From contig JARUXA010000016.1 in the NCBI GenBank assembly GCA_030433805.1, forward strand, positions 1 to 64,000: a stretch of 64,000 nt of DNA, in the 5' to 3' direction. A program made the translations under genes and the position numbers. This document shows, piece by piece, positions 36,741 to 44,817 of the stretch. This DNA is from Sphingomonas sp. PsM26. GTDB lineage: Bacteria > Pseudomonadota > Alphaproteobacteria > Sphingomonadales > Sphingomonadaceae. The notes beneath the pieces are model-generated. The model had not been told where the DNA came from, made no database searches, and saw nothing but the letters and a program-made list of their open reading frames with translations. Every line of letters starts with the position of its first letter. The first letter of the stretch is position 1.

Positions 36741-37639
36741 GCGATCCCCCCGACGATCAGCCATAAAAGCACGCCCGCGGCCCGGTAGATCCGCAGCGCG
36801 CGCGCGAGATCGTGCGCGCCGGGGCGGGGGCCTTGGCCAAGGATCGCACGCATCGCGGGTTCGCGATCATAGCTCACCGGGCCGCCCAGCGTACGCCCGA
36901 GCGCGCCTGCCATCGCGGCTTCGGGCCAGCCGCCGTTGGGCGAGGCATGGTGTCGCGCATCGCGCAGCATCGTCCGCCAGCCGCCGCGCCCCGCCAGGCA
37001 AAGCAGCACGCCCGACAGGCGGGCGGGGAGCCAGTTGACGCCATCGTCCGCCCGCGCCGCCGCCCAGCCGAACCAGACATATCGCGGCGTGCGGTGGCCG
37101 ATCATCGAATCCGCAGTGTTGATCGCCTTCGCCGCGAACAGGCCCGGCAAGCCCAGGAGCAGGAACCAGAAGGCGGGCGCGACGACGCCGTCGCAGAAAC
37201 TCTCAGCAAGGCTTTCGATCGCGGCGGTGGCGACCCCGGCTTCATCCAGTGTGTCGGTGTCGCGCCCCACGATCATCGCGACCGCACTCCGAGCTCCCGG
37301 CAGATCCCCCGCTGCCAACGGGCGCAGCACGGCACGGACGTGATCGTCGAGACTGCGCTGCGCGAGGCCCGTCGTGCCGACGAGCACGACGATTGCCAGC
37401 CCCCAGCCATCGCCCGCGATCCGCTCGATCGCGCCGCCGAGGATTGCCGAAGCCCCGATCAATACGCCGAGCAACGCAACCCCGCCGAGCCGCTGCCGCA
37501 CCGCGTCGCCACGGTTCCAGCGCCGTTCGACCGTGTCGATCAGCGACCCCACCGCCATCACCGGGTGCCACCAGCCTCTCGGATAGCCGAGCGCGGCTTC
37601 CGCGATCAGCATCGGGAGCAGCAGCGCGGCATGGTTCAC
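36728..37639 (-). CDS. cbiB: Adenosylcobinamide-phosphate synthase
   Basis: This 303-aa membrane protein (CobD in aerobic-pathway naming) attaches aminopropanol phosphate to cobyric acid. Signs are the [14 protein letters not shown]-terminus, [17 protein letters not shown], the NTADSMIGH segment and [16 protein letters not shown], all diagnostic. The GTG start overlaps the ATPase stop as GTGA; an ATG nine codons in is possible. Confidence 0.93.
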   Translation of the reverse strand: MNHAALLLPMLIAEAALGYPRGWWHPVMAVGSLIDTVERRWNRGDAVRQRLGGVALLGVLIGASAILGGAIERIAGDGWGLAIVVLVGTTGLAQRSLDDHVRAVLRPLAAGDLPGARSAVAMIVGRDTDTLDEAGVATAAIESLAESFCDGVVAPAFWFLLLGLPGLFAAKAINTADSMIGHRTPRYVWFGWAAARADDGVNWLPARLSGVLLCLAGRGGWRTMLRDARHHASPNGGWPEAAMAGALGRTLGGPVSYDREPAMRAILGQGPRPGAHDLARALRIYRAAGVLLWLIVGGIAWLA

Positions 37640-38406
37640 CGCGCGATCGGCAGGATGAAACGGTGGCCCGCGGGCGTCAGCCCGATCTCGACGTCGACGC
37701 CATACGCCTCGGCGATCAGCGGCGCGGTCAGCACGTCCTCGGCAGGCCCCGCGGCGACGACCCTGCCGCCCCGCAGCAACACCGCATCGTCGGCGACGCG
37801 CGCGGCGAGATGCAGGTCGTGCAGCACCAGCACGACTCCGCTCCCCGCATCGGCAATACTCCGCAACCGCGCGAGCACGTCGAGCTGGTGCCCGGGATCG
37901 AGGCTCGCGAGCGGTTCGTCGGCGAGCAGCCATTCCGGCTCCCCCGCCAGCACGCGCGCGAGCAAGGCGCGACCGCGCTCGCCGCCCGAGAGATGCTCGA
38001 CCCCCTGGTCGGCGAGCCCGGTCATGTCGGTCGCCGCCAGCGCGCGCGCGACCGCGTCGCGGTCGGCGGCAGTCTCGCCCCAGCGCCCGCGATGCGGCAA
38101 GCGGCCCAGGCCCACCAGGGTCGCGACGTCGATGTTCCAGTGCACGTCGGCGGCTTGCGGCAACAGCCCGATCGCGCGCGCGCGCACCCGCCGGTCGATC
38201 TGCTGGACGTCCTGCCCGTCGAGCGTCGCCGCGCCGTCGTCGGGCTTGCGCAACGCCGCAAGGCAATCGAGCAGCGTGCTCTTGCCCGCGCCGTTCGGCC
38301 CGAGCAGCGCGGTCACGCGGCCGCGGCGGAAGGTGTGGCTGACGGAATCGAGGATGCGCTTCCCGTCCAGCGACAGGCCGATCCCCTCGGCCGTGAGCAC
38401 GCTCAT
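37636..38406 (-). CDS. btuD: ABC transporter ATP-binding subunit, corrinoid import
   Basis: This 256-aa nucleotide-binding protein of the FecE/BtuD/HemV type has Walker A GPNGAGKS, signature LSGGE, Walker B LLADEP and switch His in LHDLH. It powers the permease encoded immediately upstream. Iron-siderophore and cobalamin ATPases of this class are alike in sequence; the assignment to corrinoids rests on the operon and riboswitch. The ATG overlaps the permease stop (ATGA). Confidence 0.9.
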   Translation of the reverse strand: MSVLTAEGIGLSLDGKRILDSVSHTFRRGRVTALLGPNGAGKSTLLDCLAALRKPDDGAATLDGQDVQQIDRRVRARAIGLLPQAADVHWNIDVATLVGLGRLPHRGRWGETAADRDAVARALAATDMTGLADQGVEHLSGGERGRALLARVLAGEPEWLLADEPLASLDPGHQLDVLARLRSIADAGSGVVLVLHDLHLAARVADDAVLLRGGRVVAAGPAEDVLTAPLIAEAYGVDVEIGLTPAGHRFILPIAR

Positions 38407-39365
38407 GCAAGCCTCCGGCGCATGCGGATCAGCAGATACAAGAAGAACGGCCCGCCCAGCATCGACATCGCGATCCCCAGCCGCAACTCGCTCACCGTCG
38501 GCGCGAGCCGGACGAGGCTGTCCGCCACCGTCAGCAGCACTGCTCCGCCGAGCGCGGAGGGGAGCAGGATCGCGGACGGCCGGTTGCCCGCGAACGGGCG
38601 CACCATATGCGGGACGATCAGCCCGACGAACCCGATGATCCCCGCCGACGCCACCGCCGCGCCGACGCACAACGCAGTCCCCGCAATCACGACAAGCTGC
38701 AAACGCCCCGGATCAACCCCGACCGAGCGCGCCGCCTGCTCCCCTAGCGTCAGCGCATCGAGCGACCGCGCGGTGGTCGCGAGCAACGCCGCGCCGACCG
38801 CGATCAGCGGCAGCGCGACCGTGATGTCGTCCCAGCTGCGATCGGTCAGCGCGCCCATCAGCCACGTCACGATCTGCGACGAGACGAACGGCGTCGGCGC
38901 AAGGCTGATCGCGAGCGCGGTGAGCGATCCGGTGATGCTCGTCAGGATCATCCCCGCGAGCGTGAACAGGATCAAACTCCCCGATCGCCCCGCGATCAAC
39001 GCGAGCAGCGCCATCGTCACCCCGGCCCCGGCGAGCGCGAAGGCGGGCAGCAACCACAATTGCACGGCATAGCCGAAATAGAGCGACACCACCGCGCCGA
39101 ACGCCGCGCCCGACGACACGCCGAACAGTCCGGGATCGGCGAGCGGATTGCGCAGATACCCCTGCATCACCGCCCCCGACAGCCCGAGCGCACCCCCCAC
39201 CAGCAAGGCGAGCAAGGTGCGTGGCAGCCGCAGTTCGACGATGATGATCGAACGTGGATCAGCAGCGGTCCAGGCGTCGAGTGGGACCCAGATCTTGCCC
39301 GAGGCAACCGACAGGGCCGCCGCCAGCACCAGCGCGATCACCAGCCAGAGATTGAGCCGGTTCAT
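38403..39365 (-). CDS. btuC: FecCD/BtuC-type ABC permease, corrinoid import
   Basis: This 320-aa inner-membrane permease has about ten helices. The family motifs are LRLPRTLLALLVGGALGLSG at the second helix, NPLADPGLFGVSSGAAFGA and the coupling region GIIGFVGLIVPHMVR. It forms the channel of the BtuCDF-like importer. The ATG overlaps the binding-protein stop (ATGA). Confidence 0.92.
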   Translation of the reverse strand: MNRLNLWLVIALVLAAALSVASGKIWVPLDAWTAADPRSIIIVELRLPRTLLALLVGGALGLSGAVMQGYLRNPLADPGLFGVSSGAAFGAVVSLYFGYAVQLWLLPAFALAGAGVTMALLALIAGRSGSLILFTLAGMILTSITGSLTALAISLAPTPFVSSQIVTWLMGALTDRSWDDITVALPLIAVGAALLATTARSLDALTLGEQAARSVGVDPGRLQLVVIAGTALCVGAAVASAGIIGFVGLIVPHMVRPFAGNRPSAILLPSALGGAVLLTVADSLVRLAPTVSELRLGIAMSMLGGPFFLYLLIRMRRRLA

Positions 39366-40171
39366 GCCGCGAACCCGCTGCGGACTTGCCGCAACCGCGC
39401 CATCGCATCGATGATCGTAGGCCCGCCGCAGTTCATCAGCCGGGTCGGGTACGGCGCGACCGCGATATGCTGCGCCAGCCGCCGCACCGCCGGATGCGAC
39501 GTCACCCGGTCCTCGCCGGTCTCGGCGGCAGCGGTCGACAGCAGCACCCGCGGTGGCTTTGCGATGAGATATTCGAGTGGCAGCACGTCCCATTTCTTGA
39601 GGCCATAGGCAGCACTCATATTGCGGAACCCACCGCGCCGGAGCAATTCGTCGGGGAGCGTTCCGCTGCCGGGGACGAGGCCACCCGACTGCCAGATCAA
39701 CGCCGAGACCGGCGTAGCGCGCGATGGCGTCGCCGCCGCCGCGATCCGCGCCGCCAGCGCCGCGCCGCGCTCGGGATGTCGCACGGCGGCGGCGATGTCG
39801 CGCACCTGCGTGATGCTCTCCGCCACGCTCTCGGGCACCGTATATTGCACCAGCGTGATGTGCAGCCGCTTGAGCGCGGCGACGGTCGCGGGTTCGGTAT
39901 GCGGGCCGGTCAGCACCATGTCGGGGCGCAGCGCGACGACCTCTTCCGCGGTTCCCGAAGTCGCGTGGAAGCGATTGGCGATGCCGAGCGGAATCGAGGT
40001 CGCGCGCGGGTCCTGCGAATAATGGCTGATCCCGGCGATCTGCGCCGGATCGGCGACGCGCACGACTACCGCATCGATACACGGGTTGATCGACACGATC
40101 CGCGGCGGGCGCACCGGCGCGGCGGAGGTCAGCAGCGCCGCCGCAATAGGCAGAGCGAGCAGACGGATCAA
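39362..40171 (-). CDS. btuF: Periplasmic corrinoid-binding protein (BtuF-like)
   Basis: This 269-aa class III substrate-binding protein has a signal sequence (LLALPIAAALLTSAAP), the RIVSINPCIDAVV first strand, and the conserved ALRPDMVL segment. It delivers the substrate to the adjacent permease. The start is TTG, inferred from the TTGA overlap with the cobO stop and from the signal sequence beginning there. A lone Cys and CGG near the C-terminus are the only cysteines. Confidence 0.85.
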   Translation of the reverse strand: MIRLLALPIAAALLTSAAPVRPPRIVSINPCIDAVVVRVADPAQIAGISHYSQDPRATSIPLGIANRFHATSGTAEEVVALRPDMVLTGPHTEPATVAALKRLHITLVQYTVPESVAESITQVRDIAAAVRHPERGAALAARIAAAATPSRATPVSALIWQSGGLVPGSGTLPDELLRRGGFRNMSAAYGLKKWDVLPLEYLIAKPPRVLLSTAAAETGEDRVTSHPAVRRLAQHIAVAPYPTRLMNCGGPTIIDAMARLRQVRSGFAA

Positions 40172-40782
40172 AACTCGACGCCCTTCTGCGCCTTGAACCC
40201 GGCATTGTACGGGTGCTTCACTTCGGTGAAATCGGTGACGAGGTCGGCGATCTCGAGCAATTCGGGTTTTGCGCCGCGCCCGGTGATGCAGATGTGCTTG
40301 GTCAGCGGGCGGTCCTTGAGGAAGGCGACGATCTCGGCGATCGGCAACGTATCGTCGCGCAGCACGATGTTGAGTTCGTCGAGGATCACGAACTCGATTC
40401 CCGGATCGAGGATCATTGCCTTGGACCGCTCCCATGCGGCGCGCGCGGCGGCGATGTCGAGTTCACGGTCCTGCGTGTCCCAGGTGAAGCCTTCGCCCAT
40501 CACTTCGAACGTCGCGAGATCGGGATAGGCCTCAAAGAAATTGCGTTCGCCCGTCTCCCACTTGCCCTTCACATATTGCAGGATCGCGACCTTCATCCCC
40601 CAGCCGATGCTGCGGATCGCCATCCCGAACGCGGAGGACGACTTGCCCTTGCCGTTGCCGGTGTGGACGATCAGCAGCCCGCGTTCCAGCGTGCGGCGCG
40701 CCTGCATCCGCTCGCGCGCGGCGGCGATGCGCTTGCTGCGGGCGTTGTGGCGGGCGAAATCTTCGGGGGTTTCGGTCGTCAT
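40168..40782 (-). CDS. cobO: Corrinoid adenosyltransferase (cob(I)yrinic acid a,c-diamide adenosyltransferase)
   Basis: This 204-aa CobA/CobO-type enzyme transfers adenosyl from ATP to reduced corrinoid. The modified P-loop HTGNGKGKSSSAFG, the YVKGKW segment, LDELN and the C-terminal HPYNAGFKAQKG are diagnostic. The ATG overlaps the decarboxylase stop (ATGA). In a salvage route it adenosylates imported cobinamide or cobalamin. Confidence 0.95.
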   Translation of the reverse strand: MTTETPEDFARHNARSKRIAAARERMQARRTLERGLLIVHTGNGKGKSSSAFGMAIRSIGWGMKVAILQYVKGKWETGERNFFEAYPDLATFEVMGEGFTWDTQDRELDIAAARAAWERSKAMILDPGIEFVILDELNIVLRDDTLPIAEIVAFLKDRPLTKHICITGRGAKPELLEIADLVTDFTEVKHPYNAGFKAQKGVEF

Positions 40783-41792
40783 CGGGGGAACTCCTCGAGC
40801 GCGGTGGCGAGACGGACGAGACCTGCCGCACCGCGCGGCAGGCCGATGCGCAGCCGGTCGGGCTGGTCGGCGAAGGGACGGGTCAGGATGGCATGATGCG
40901 CGAGCGTTTCGAACAGCTTTGTCGCTTGCGTGCACGCGACGAGGCGGAACAGCGGCGCGTGGCCGATGATGTCGAGGCCCGCGTCGCGCAAAACTTCGTC
41001 GAGCAAGGTGCCCGTCTCGGTGATGCGCGCTTGTTGTGCGCGGTGCCAGTGCTGGTCGCGATACGCCGCGGTGCCGATCGCGATCGCGGCGGACGACACC
41101 GGCCAGTCGCCGAGTAACGCCCGCAGACGCCCCGCCAGATCGCTCCGCGCAATCACGAACCCGAGGCGGACCCCAGGCAGGCCGTAGAATTTTCCGAACG
41201 AGCGCAACACGACGAGGCGGTCGTCGGCATCCGGGCACAGTCCCGGCGCGGGGTCGGCATAGGCTTCGTCGACCACCACGGTCATCCTCTGCGCCAGGGT
41301 GCGGAGCAGCGCGGGATCGGTGACGTGCCCATCCGGGTTGGCCGGGCTGGCGAGGACGAGCAGGTCGGCATCCGCCACGCCGCCATGCTCCCGCGCGGGG
41401 GAACCGCTCGCAAAACCACGCACCGCATTCGGTGCCACGGCAACCGCGTCAGGCCATGCCGCAAGATGCCCCGCATAGCCCGGCCGCACCACGCACGGTC
41501 GCCGCGCAGCGATCACCAGCGCGAGCAGCCGCATCGCAAGGTCGCTCCCCGGCACCGCGACGACCCGCGCCGGATCCGCCACCCCGAACGCCTCCGCCGC
41601 CGCGGCCTCTAGCGCCACGATCGCGCCCGGTTCGGGGAGCTGCTCCCACCCGAGCGGCACGTCCGCGACCGGCCACGCCCACGGCGCGATCCCGGTCGAC
41701 AGGTCGATCCAGTCATCCCCGCCGAACGTCGCACGCGCGGCGTCCACGCGCCCGCCATGCGCGTGGAACAGGGCAAGATCGTGCGTGCGCAA
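40779..41792 (-). CDS. cobD: L-threonine-O-3-phosphate decarboxylase
   Basis: This 337-aa PLP-dependent fold I enzyme (CobC in Pseudomonas naming) makes aminopropanol phosphate for the cbiB product. The N-terminal HGG and DLSTGIAPW are typical of the CobC/CobD group. The PLP Lys lies in SFGKFYGLPG, with VVDEAYAD and SPANPDG before it. The TTG start lies 3 bases after the btuB stop; no better start exists near the conserved N-terminus. Confidence 0.92.
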   Translation of the reverse strand: MRTHDLALFHAHGGRVDAARATFGGDDWIDLSTGIAPWAWPVADVPLGWEQLPEPGAIVALEAAAAEAFGVADPARVVAVPGSDLAMRLLALVIAARRPCVVRPGYAGHLAAWPDAVAVAPNAVRGFASGSPAREHGGVADADLLVLASPANPDGHVTDPALLRTLAQRMTVVVDEAYADPAPGLCPDADDRLVVLRSFGKFYGLPGVRLGFVIARSDLAGRLRALLGDWPVSSAAIAIGTAAYRDQHWHRAQQARITETGTLLDEVLRDAGLDIIGHAPLFRLVACTQATKLFETLAHHAILTRPFADQPDRLRIGLPRGAAGLVRLATALEEFPR

Positions 41793-41795
41793 CGC

Positions 41796-43730
41796 TCAAT
41801 ACGTCAGGCGGACGCCGCCAAAGGCAGCGCGGCCGGGCTGACCATATTGGTAGATCGTCTGGTATTTCGTATCGAACACGTTCTCGACCCGCCCGAATAT
41901 CTCGACCTTCTTCGTGACCGGGAAGGACGCGCGCACGTCACCCAGCACATAACCATCGAGCCGCCGCGCGTTCGACGCGTTGTCGAAACTATCCCCGACC
42001 GACGTCAGCGTCGCGCCGGTCGTCAGCCCGAAGCTCCAGCGGTAATCGGCGTTGACCGTGATGCTCTGGTCTGGCCGCCGCGCCAGCTTGCGCCCGAAAT
42101 TGGCGGTGCCGGCGGAACGGTCGACCGCATCGAGATAGGTGTAGCTCGCGCTCACCGTCAGCGGCTCGACCGGACGCAGCAGCAGCGTAAGCTCCACCCC
42201 CTGCGCGCGAGTCCGCGCAATATTGTCATAGGTGCCGAACGGGCGGTCGGCGCAAATCCCGGTCAGGGCTGCATCGCACGACACGAAGGTGATGAGATCG
42301 GACGAGTTGCGATGGAAGTAGGTCGCGCTCGCCTCGACAGCACCGTTCAGCGCCTTTTGCGTGACCCCCGCATCCCAGCCGTGCGAGCGTTCCGGGCGCA
42401 GCGCCGTGTTCCCGTATTCGCTCTGCAACTGGTATAGCGTCGGTGCCTTGAACCCTTCCGAATAGCTCGCGCGCAGCGTGGTCGCGCCGCCATTGGGCGA
42501 ATAGACGCCGCTGCCCGAAAAAGTCGTCGCGCCGCCGAACACATTGTGGTCGTCATGCCGCACGCCGCCGGTCGTGGTCAGCCCGGTGATCGGGGTGACG
42601 GCAAGCTGGCCGTAAACGCTGAACAGCCGCGCCCGGCCGCGCGTGACCGGCCCGCCGTAGCTCGACGAGGAAAAGCGCGACACTTCCCGCTCCGCGCCGA
42701 AGGTCGCGAACACCGCCGAGGTGACGTTCGCGGTCCCCTGATATTCCAGCCGGTCGTTGCGGCCGATCCCGCGGAACGTCTCGGTCGGGTCGCCATCGGG
42801 GTCGATGTTGCGCCGGTCGGTGTCGGTATGCGCATAACCGAAGCGGTTGCGCAGACGCCCGTCGAACAAGGCGGCGTTGAGCCCGGCATAGCCCAGCCAT
42901 TGCTCCACATCGCCATATTCGCGCGTGTCGCCGAAGGTGAAGTTGGGCGGCGGGAAACCGTCGATGTCGGTCCGGCTGTTGGTATAGAAACCGCGCAGGT
43001 CGACCGAGACGTCGCGTGCCAGCGCGATCCCCAGGCTGCCGTTTGCGGCATAGTTGCGGTACCCGTCCCGCTCGGTGCCCGGGGCATAGGCCGAGATCCC
43101 GTCGGTGCTGTAATAGCCGCCGCCGAGGCTTGCCGAGACCGGCCCGACCTTGCCCGAGACGTTGGCGAACCCCTGCGCGGTGCCATAGCCGCCGCCCTCG
43201 GCGCGCGCGTTGATCGCGATCTGCTCGGTCGGCTGGCGGGTGATGAGATTGACGACGCCGCCGATCGCCTGGCTGCCCCACAGCACCGATTGCGCGCCGC
43301 GCAGAACTTCGATCCGCTGGATGTTGCCGATCAGCAGATTGCCGAAGTTGAACCCGCCGCCGGGGGCCGAGGGATCGTTGAGCTTGATCCCGTCGATCAG
43401 CGCGACGGTCTGGTCGCTGTCCGCGCCGCGGATGCTGACCGAGGTGGTGGTGCCGATCCCGCCGTTGCGCACCACGGTGACGCCGGGCGTCTGGCGCAGC
43501 AGGTCGGACACGACGACCGCCTGGCGCTCGGTGATCGTCGCGGTGTCGAGCACCGTGACCGACTGGCCGACGGTCTCCGCCGGGCGCGCCGCGCGGTTGG
43601 CGGTGACGACGATGTCCTGCGATGCAGCGGCGGCTTGCTCCAGCGTGGCGGTGGATTGCGCGCTCTCGGCAAACGCGGGCGCGGCGGCGGCGATGCACGG
43701 CAACAGGATCAAATAGGCACAGGTCTTCAC
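41796..43730 (-). CDS. btuB: TonB-dependent cobalamin receptor (BtuB-like)
   Basis: This 644-aa outer-membrane receptor has a signal peptide ending AFAES, a DIVVTANR TonB-box-like strand, a plug with VSIRGADSDQTVALIDGIKLND typical of BtuB, and a barrel ending in a tyrosine. Length fits BtuB. The GTG at 43730 has AGGGGAA upstream and begins the signal peptide. It is the first gene behind the cobalamin riboswitch, so it is repressed when adenosylcobalamin is plentiful. Confidence 0.93.
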   Translation of the reverse strand: MKTCAYLILLPCIAAAAPAFAESAQSTATLEQAAAASQDIVVTANRAARPAETVGQSVTVLDTATITERQAVVVSDLLRQTPGVTVVRNGGIGTTTSVSIRGADSDQTVALIDGIKLNDPSAPGGGFNFGNLLIGNIQRIEVLRGAQSVLWGSQAIGGVVNLITRQPTEQIAINARAEGGGYGTAQGFANVSGKVGPVSASLGGGYYSTDGISAYAPGTERDGYRNYAANGSLGIALARDVSVDLRGFYTNSRTDIDGFPPPNFTFGDTREYGDVEQWLGYAGLNAALFDGRLRNRFGYAHTDTDRRNIDPDGDPTETFRGIGRNDRLEYQGTANVTSAVFATFGAEREVSRFSSSSYGGPVTRGRARLFSVYGQLAVTPITGLTTTGGVRHDDHNVFGGATTFSGSGVYSPNGGATTLRASYSEGFKAPTLYQLQSEYGNTALRPERSHGWDAGVTQKALNGAVEASATYFHRNSSDLITFVSCDAALTGICADRPFGTYDNIARTRAQGVELTLLLRPVEPLTVSASYTYLDAVDRSAGTANFGRKLARRPDQSITVNADYRWSFGLTTGATLTSVGDSFDNASNARRLDGYVLGDVRASFPVTKKVEIFGRVENVFDTKYQTIYQYGQPGRAAFGGVRLTY

Positions 43731-43875
43731 GGAATTCCCCTTCGCAACAGCTACGGGGGCACGCACGACGCTGACTCGGAATTCCGCTTTCCGCCCCGCG
43801 CACGACCCCAACCACGTCGTCTCACGAGGAAAACCCCGATCGCGCGGCACACCCCGGCCGGACGAAGGACAACCG

Positions 43876-44055
43876 CGACAGGCAGGTCTCCTGGCTCCCG
43901 GGTCGTCGTCTGGCTCGGCCTTCCCGGATCCGGGGATCCAGTGGCACACGAATGGAGCAAGACTCGCCGGTCACAGTTGCGGGGACAGCCCCGGATGACG
44001 CGCGTGCCCGCGCGCTTCCGGGTTCCCTTTTCATCCCATCTCTGGGAACCTGTCG
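43876..44055 (-). ncRNA. Cobalamin riboswitch
   Basis: Read on the minus strand this holds the conserved core: AAAAGGGAAC, then CCCCGCAACTGTGA (43971-43990 area), GCCACTG (43939-43945) and the B12 box GCCAGGAGACCTGCC (43881-43895). The closing helix P1 is CGACAGG (44049-44055) paired with CCTGTCG (43876-43882). It precedes btuB by 145 bases, which form the expression platform. Binding of adenosylcobalamin should lower expression of the whole 11-gene operon. Confidence 0.95.
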
Positions 44056-44063
44056 CATCGGCG

Positions 44064-44092
44064 CGTCTAGAGCGCGCTTTGGGCAAGGGCAA
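44064..44092 (-). promoter_or_regulatory. Candidate promoter of the riboswitch transcript
   Basis: On the minus strand TTGCCC (44087-44092) and TAGACG (44064-44069) are separated by 17 bases, and transcription would begin just before the riboswitch P1 helix. The -35 hexamer overlaps the ribosome site of the divergent cobU gene. Confidence 0.35.
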
Positions 44093-44095
44093 GAT

Positions 44096-44611
44096 GTGAC
44101 ACGGACGACACTATTCCTGGGCGGTGCCCGCTCGGGCAAGAGCCGCCTCGCGCAGCAAACTGCCGAGGCCTGCGCGGGCCCGCTCGCCTATCTCGCAACC
44201 GCCGAGGGCCGCGACGGCGAGATGGAGGACCGGATCGCGCGGCATCGCGCGGACCGTGGCGAACGCTGGCGCACGGTGGAGTGCCCGCTCGCGCTGCCCG
44301 CGGCGATCGCTTCGGTCGAGACGGGCGCGGTGCTGGTCGATTGCCTGACGCTGTGGCTGTCCAACCTGATGCTCGGCGAGCATGACATTGCGGGGGCTAC
44401 GGAGGATCTGCTGGATGCCATCGCCGGGAGTCCGTTGCCAATCGTGATCGTGAGCAACGAGGTGGGAATGGGGATCGTCCCCGATCATCCGCTCGGCCGC
44501 ACATTTCGCGATGCGGCGGGGCGGCTCAACCAGGCGGTGGCGGGGCAGGTCAATGCGAGCTATTTCGTCGCGGCGGGGCTGGTGCTTCCGTTGCAGCGGT
44601 TTCCCGGCTGA
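44096..44611 (+). CDS. cobU: Bifunctional adenosylcobinamide kinase/guanylyltransferase
   Basis: This 171-aa enzyme (CobP in aerobic naming) phosphorylates adenosylcobinamide and adds GMP. It has the P-loop GGARSGKS, the guanylylation region ATAEGRDGEMEDRIARHRADR, LVDCLTLWLSN and NEVGMGIVP, all hallmark segments. The GTG at 44096 is preceded by AAGGGCAAG and begins the first strand. The frame stays open upstream, but that stretch is the riboswitch on the other strand. It is the only cobalamin gene here outside the minus-strand operon. Confidence 0.93.
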   Translation: MTRTTLFLGGARSGKSRLAQQTAEACAGPLAYLATAEGRDGEMEDRIARHRADRGERWRTVECPLALPAAIASVETGAVLVDCLTLWLSNLMLGEHDIAGATEDLLDAIAGSPLPIVIVSNEVGMGIVPDHPLGRTFRDAAGRLNQAVAGQVNASYFVAAGLVLPLQRFPG

Positions 44612-44645
44612 AAAGACCACTTTGGGAGTTCGGCCTCTCCCACTA

Positions 44646-44735
44646 CCGTTCGCCCTGAGCGCAGTCGAAGGGCCGCTCGCCACGCCGACGGACGCTTGCG
44701 GGGGAGAGGGCCTCGACTTCGCTCAGCCCGAACGG
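44646..44735. repeat. Inverted repeat element, copy 1
   Basis: Left arm CCGTTCGCCCTGAGCGCAGT at 44646 onward and right arm ending CTCAGCCCGAACGG at 44735 are inverted copies with a few mismatches and about 40 bases between. A second copy with the same arms is at 49081-49173. It lies between convergent cobU and the TonB receptor gene. Confidence 0.8.
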
Positions 44736-44817
44736 ATTAGGGGGGCGAGCAGGAACAAGCGCCCCAACAGCTTCAGGCGACCGAACAGGCTAGCGATCGC
44801 CAAGGAAACACCCTGGC

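Noticed and set aside
43952..44095. Upstream extension of cobU
   Set aside because: The stretch is the cobalamin riboswitch on the opposite strand; the P-loop strand begins right after the GTG at 44096.
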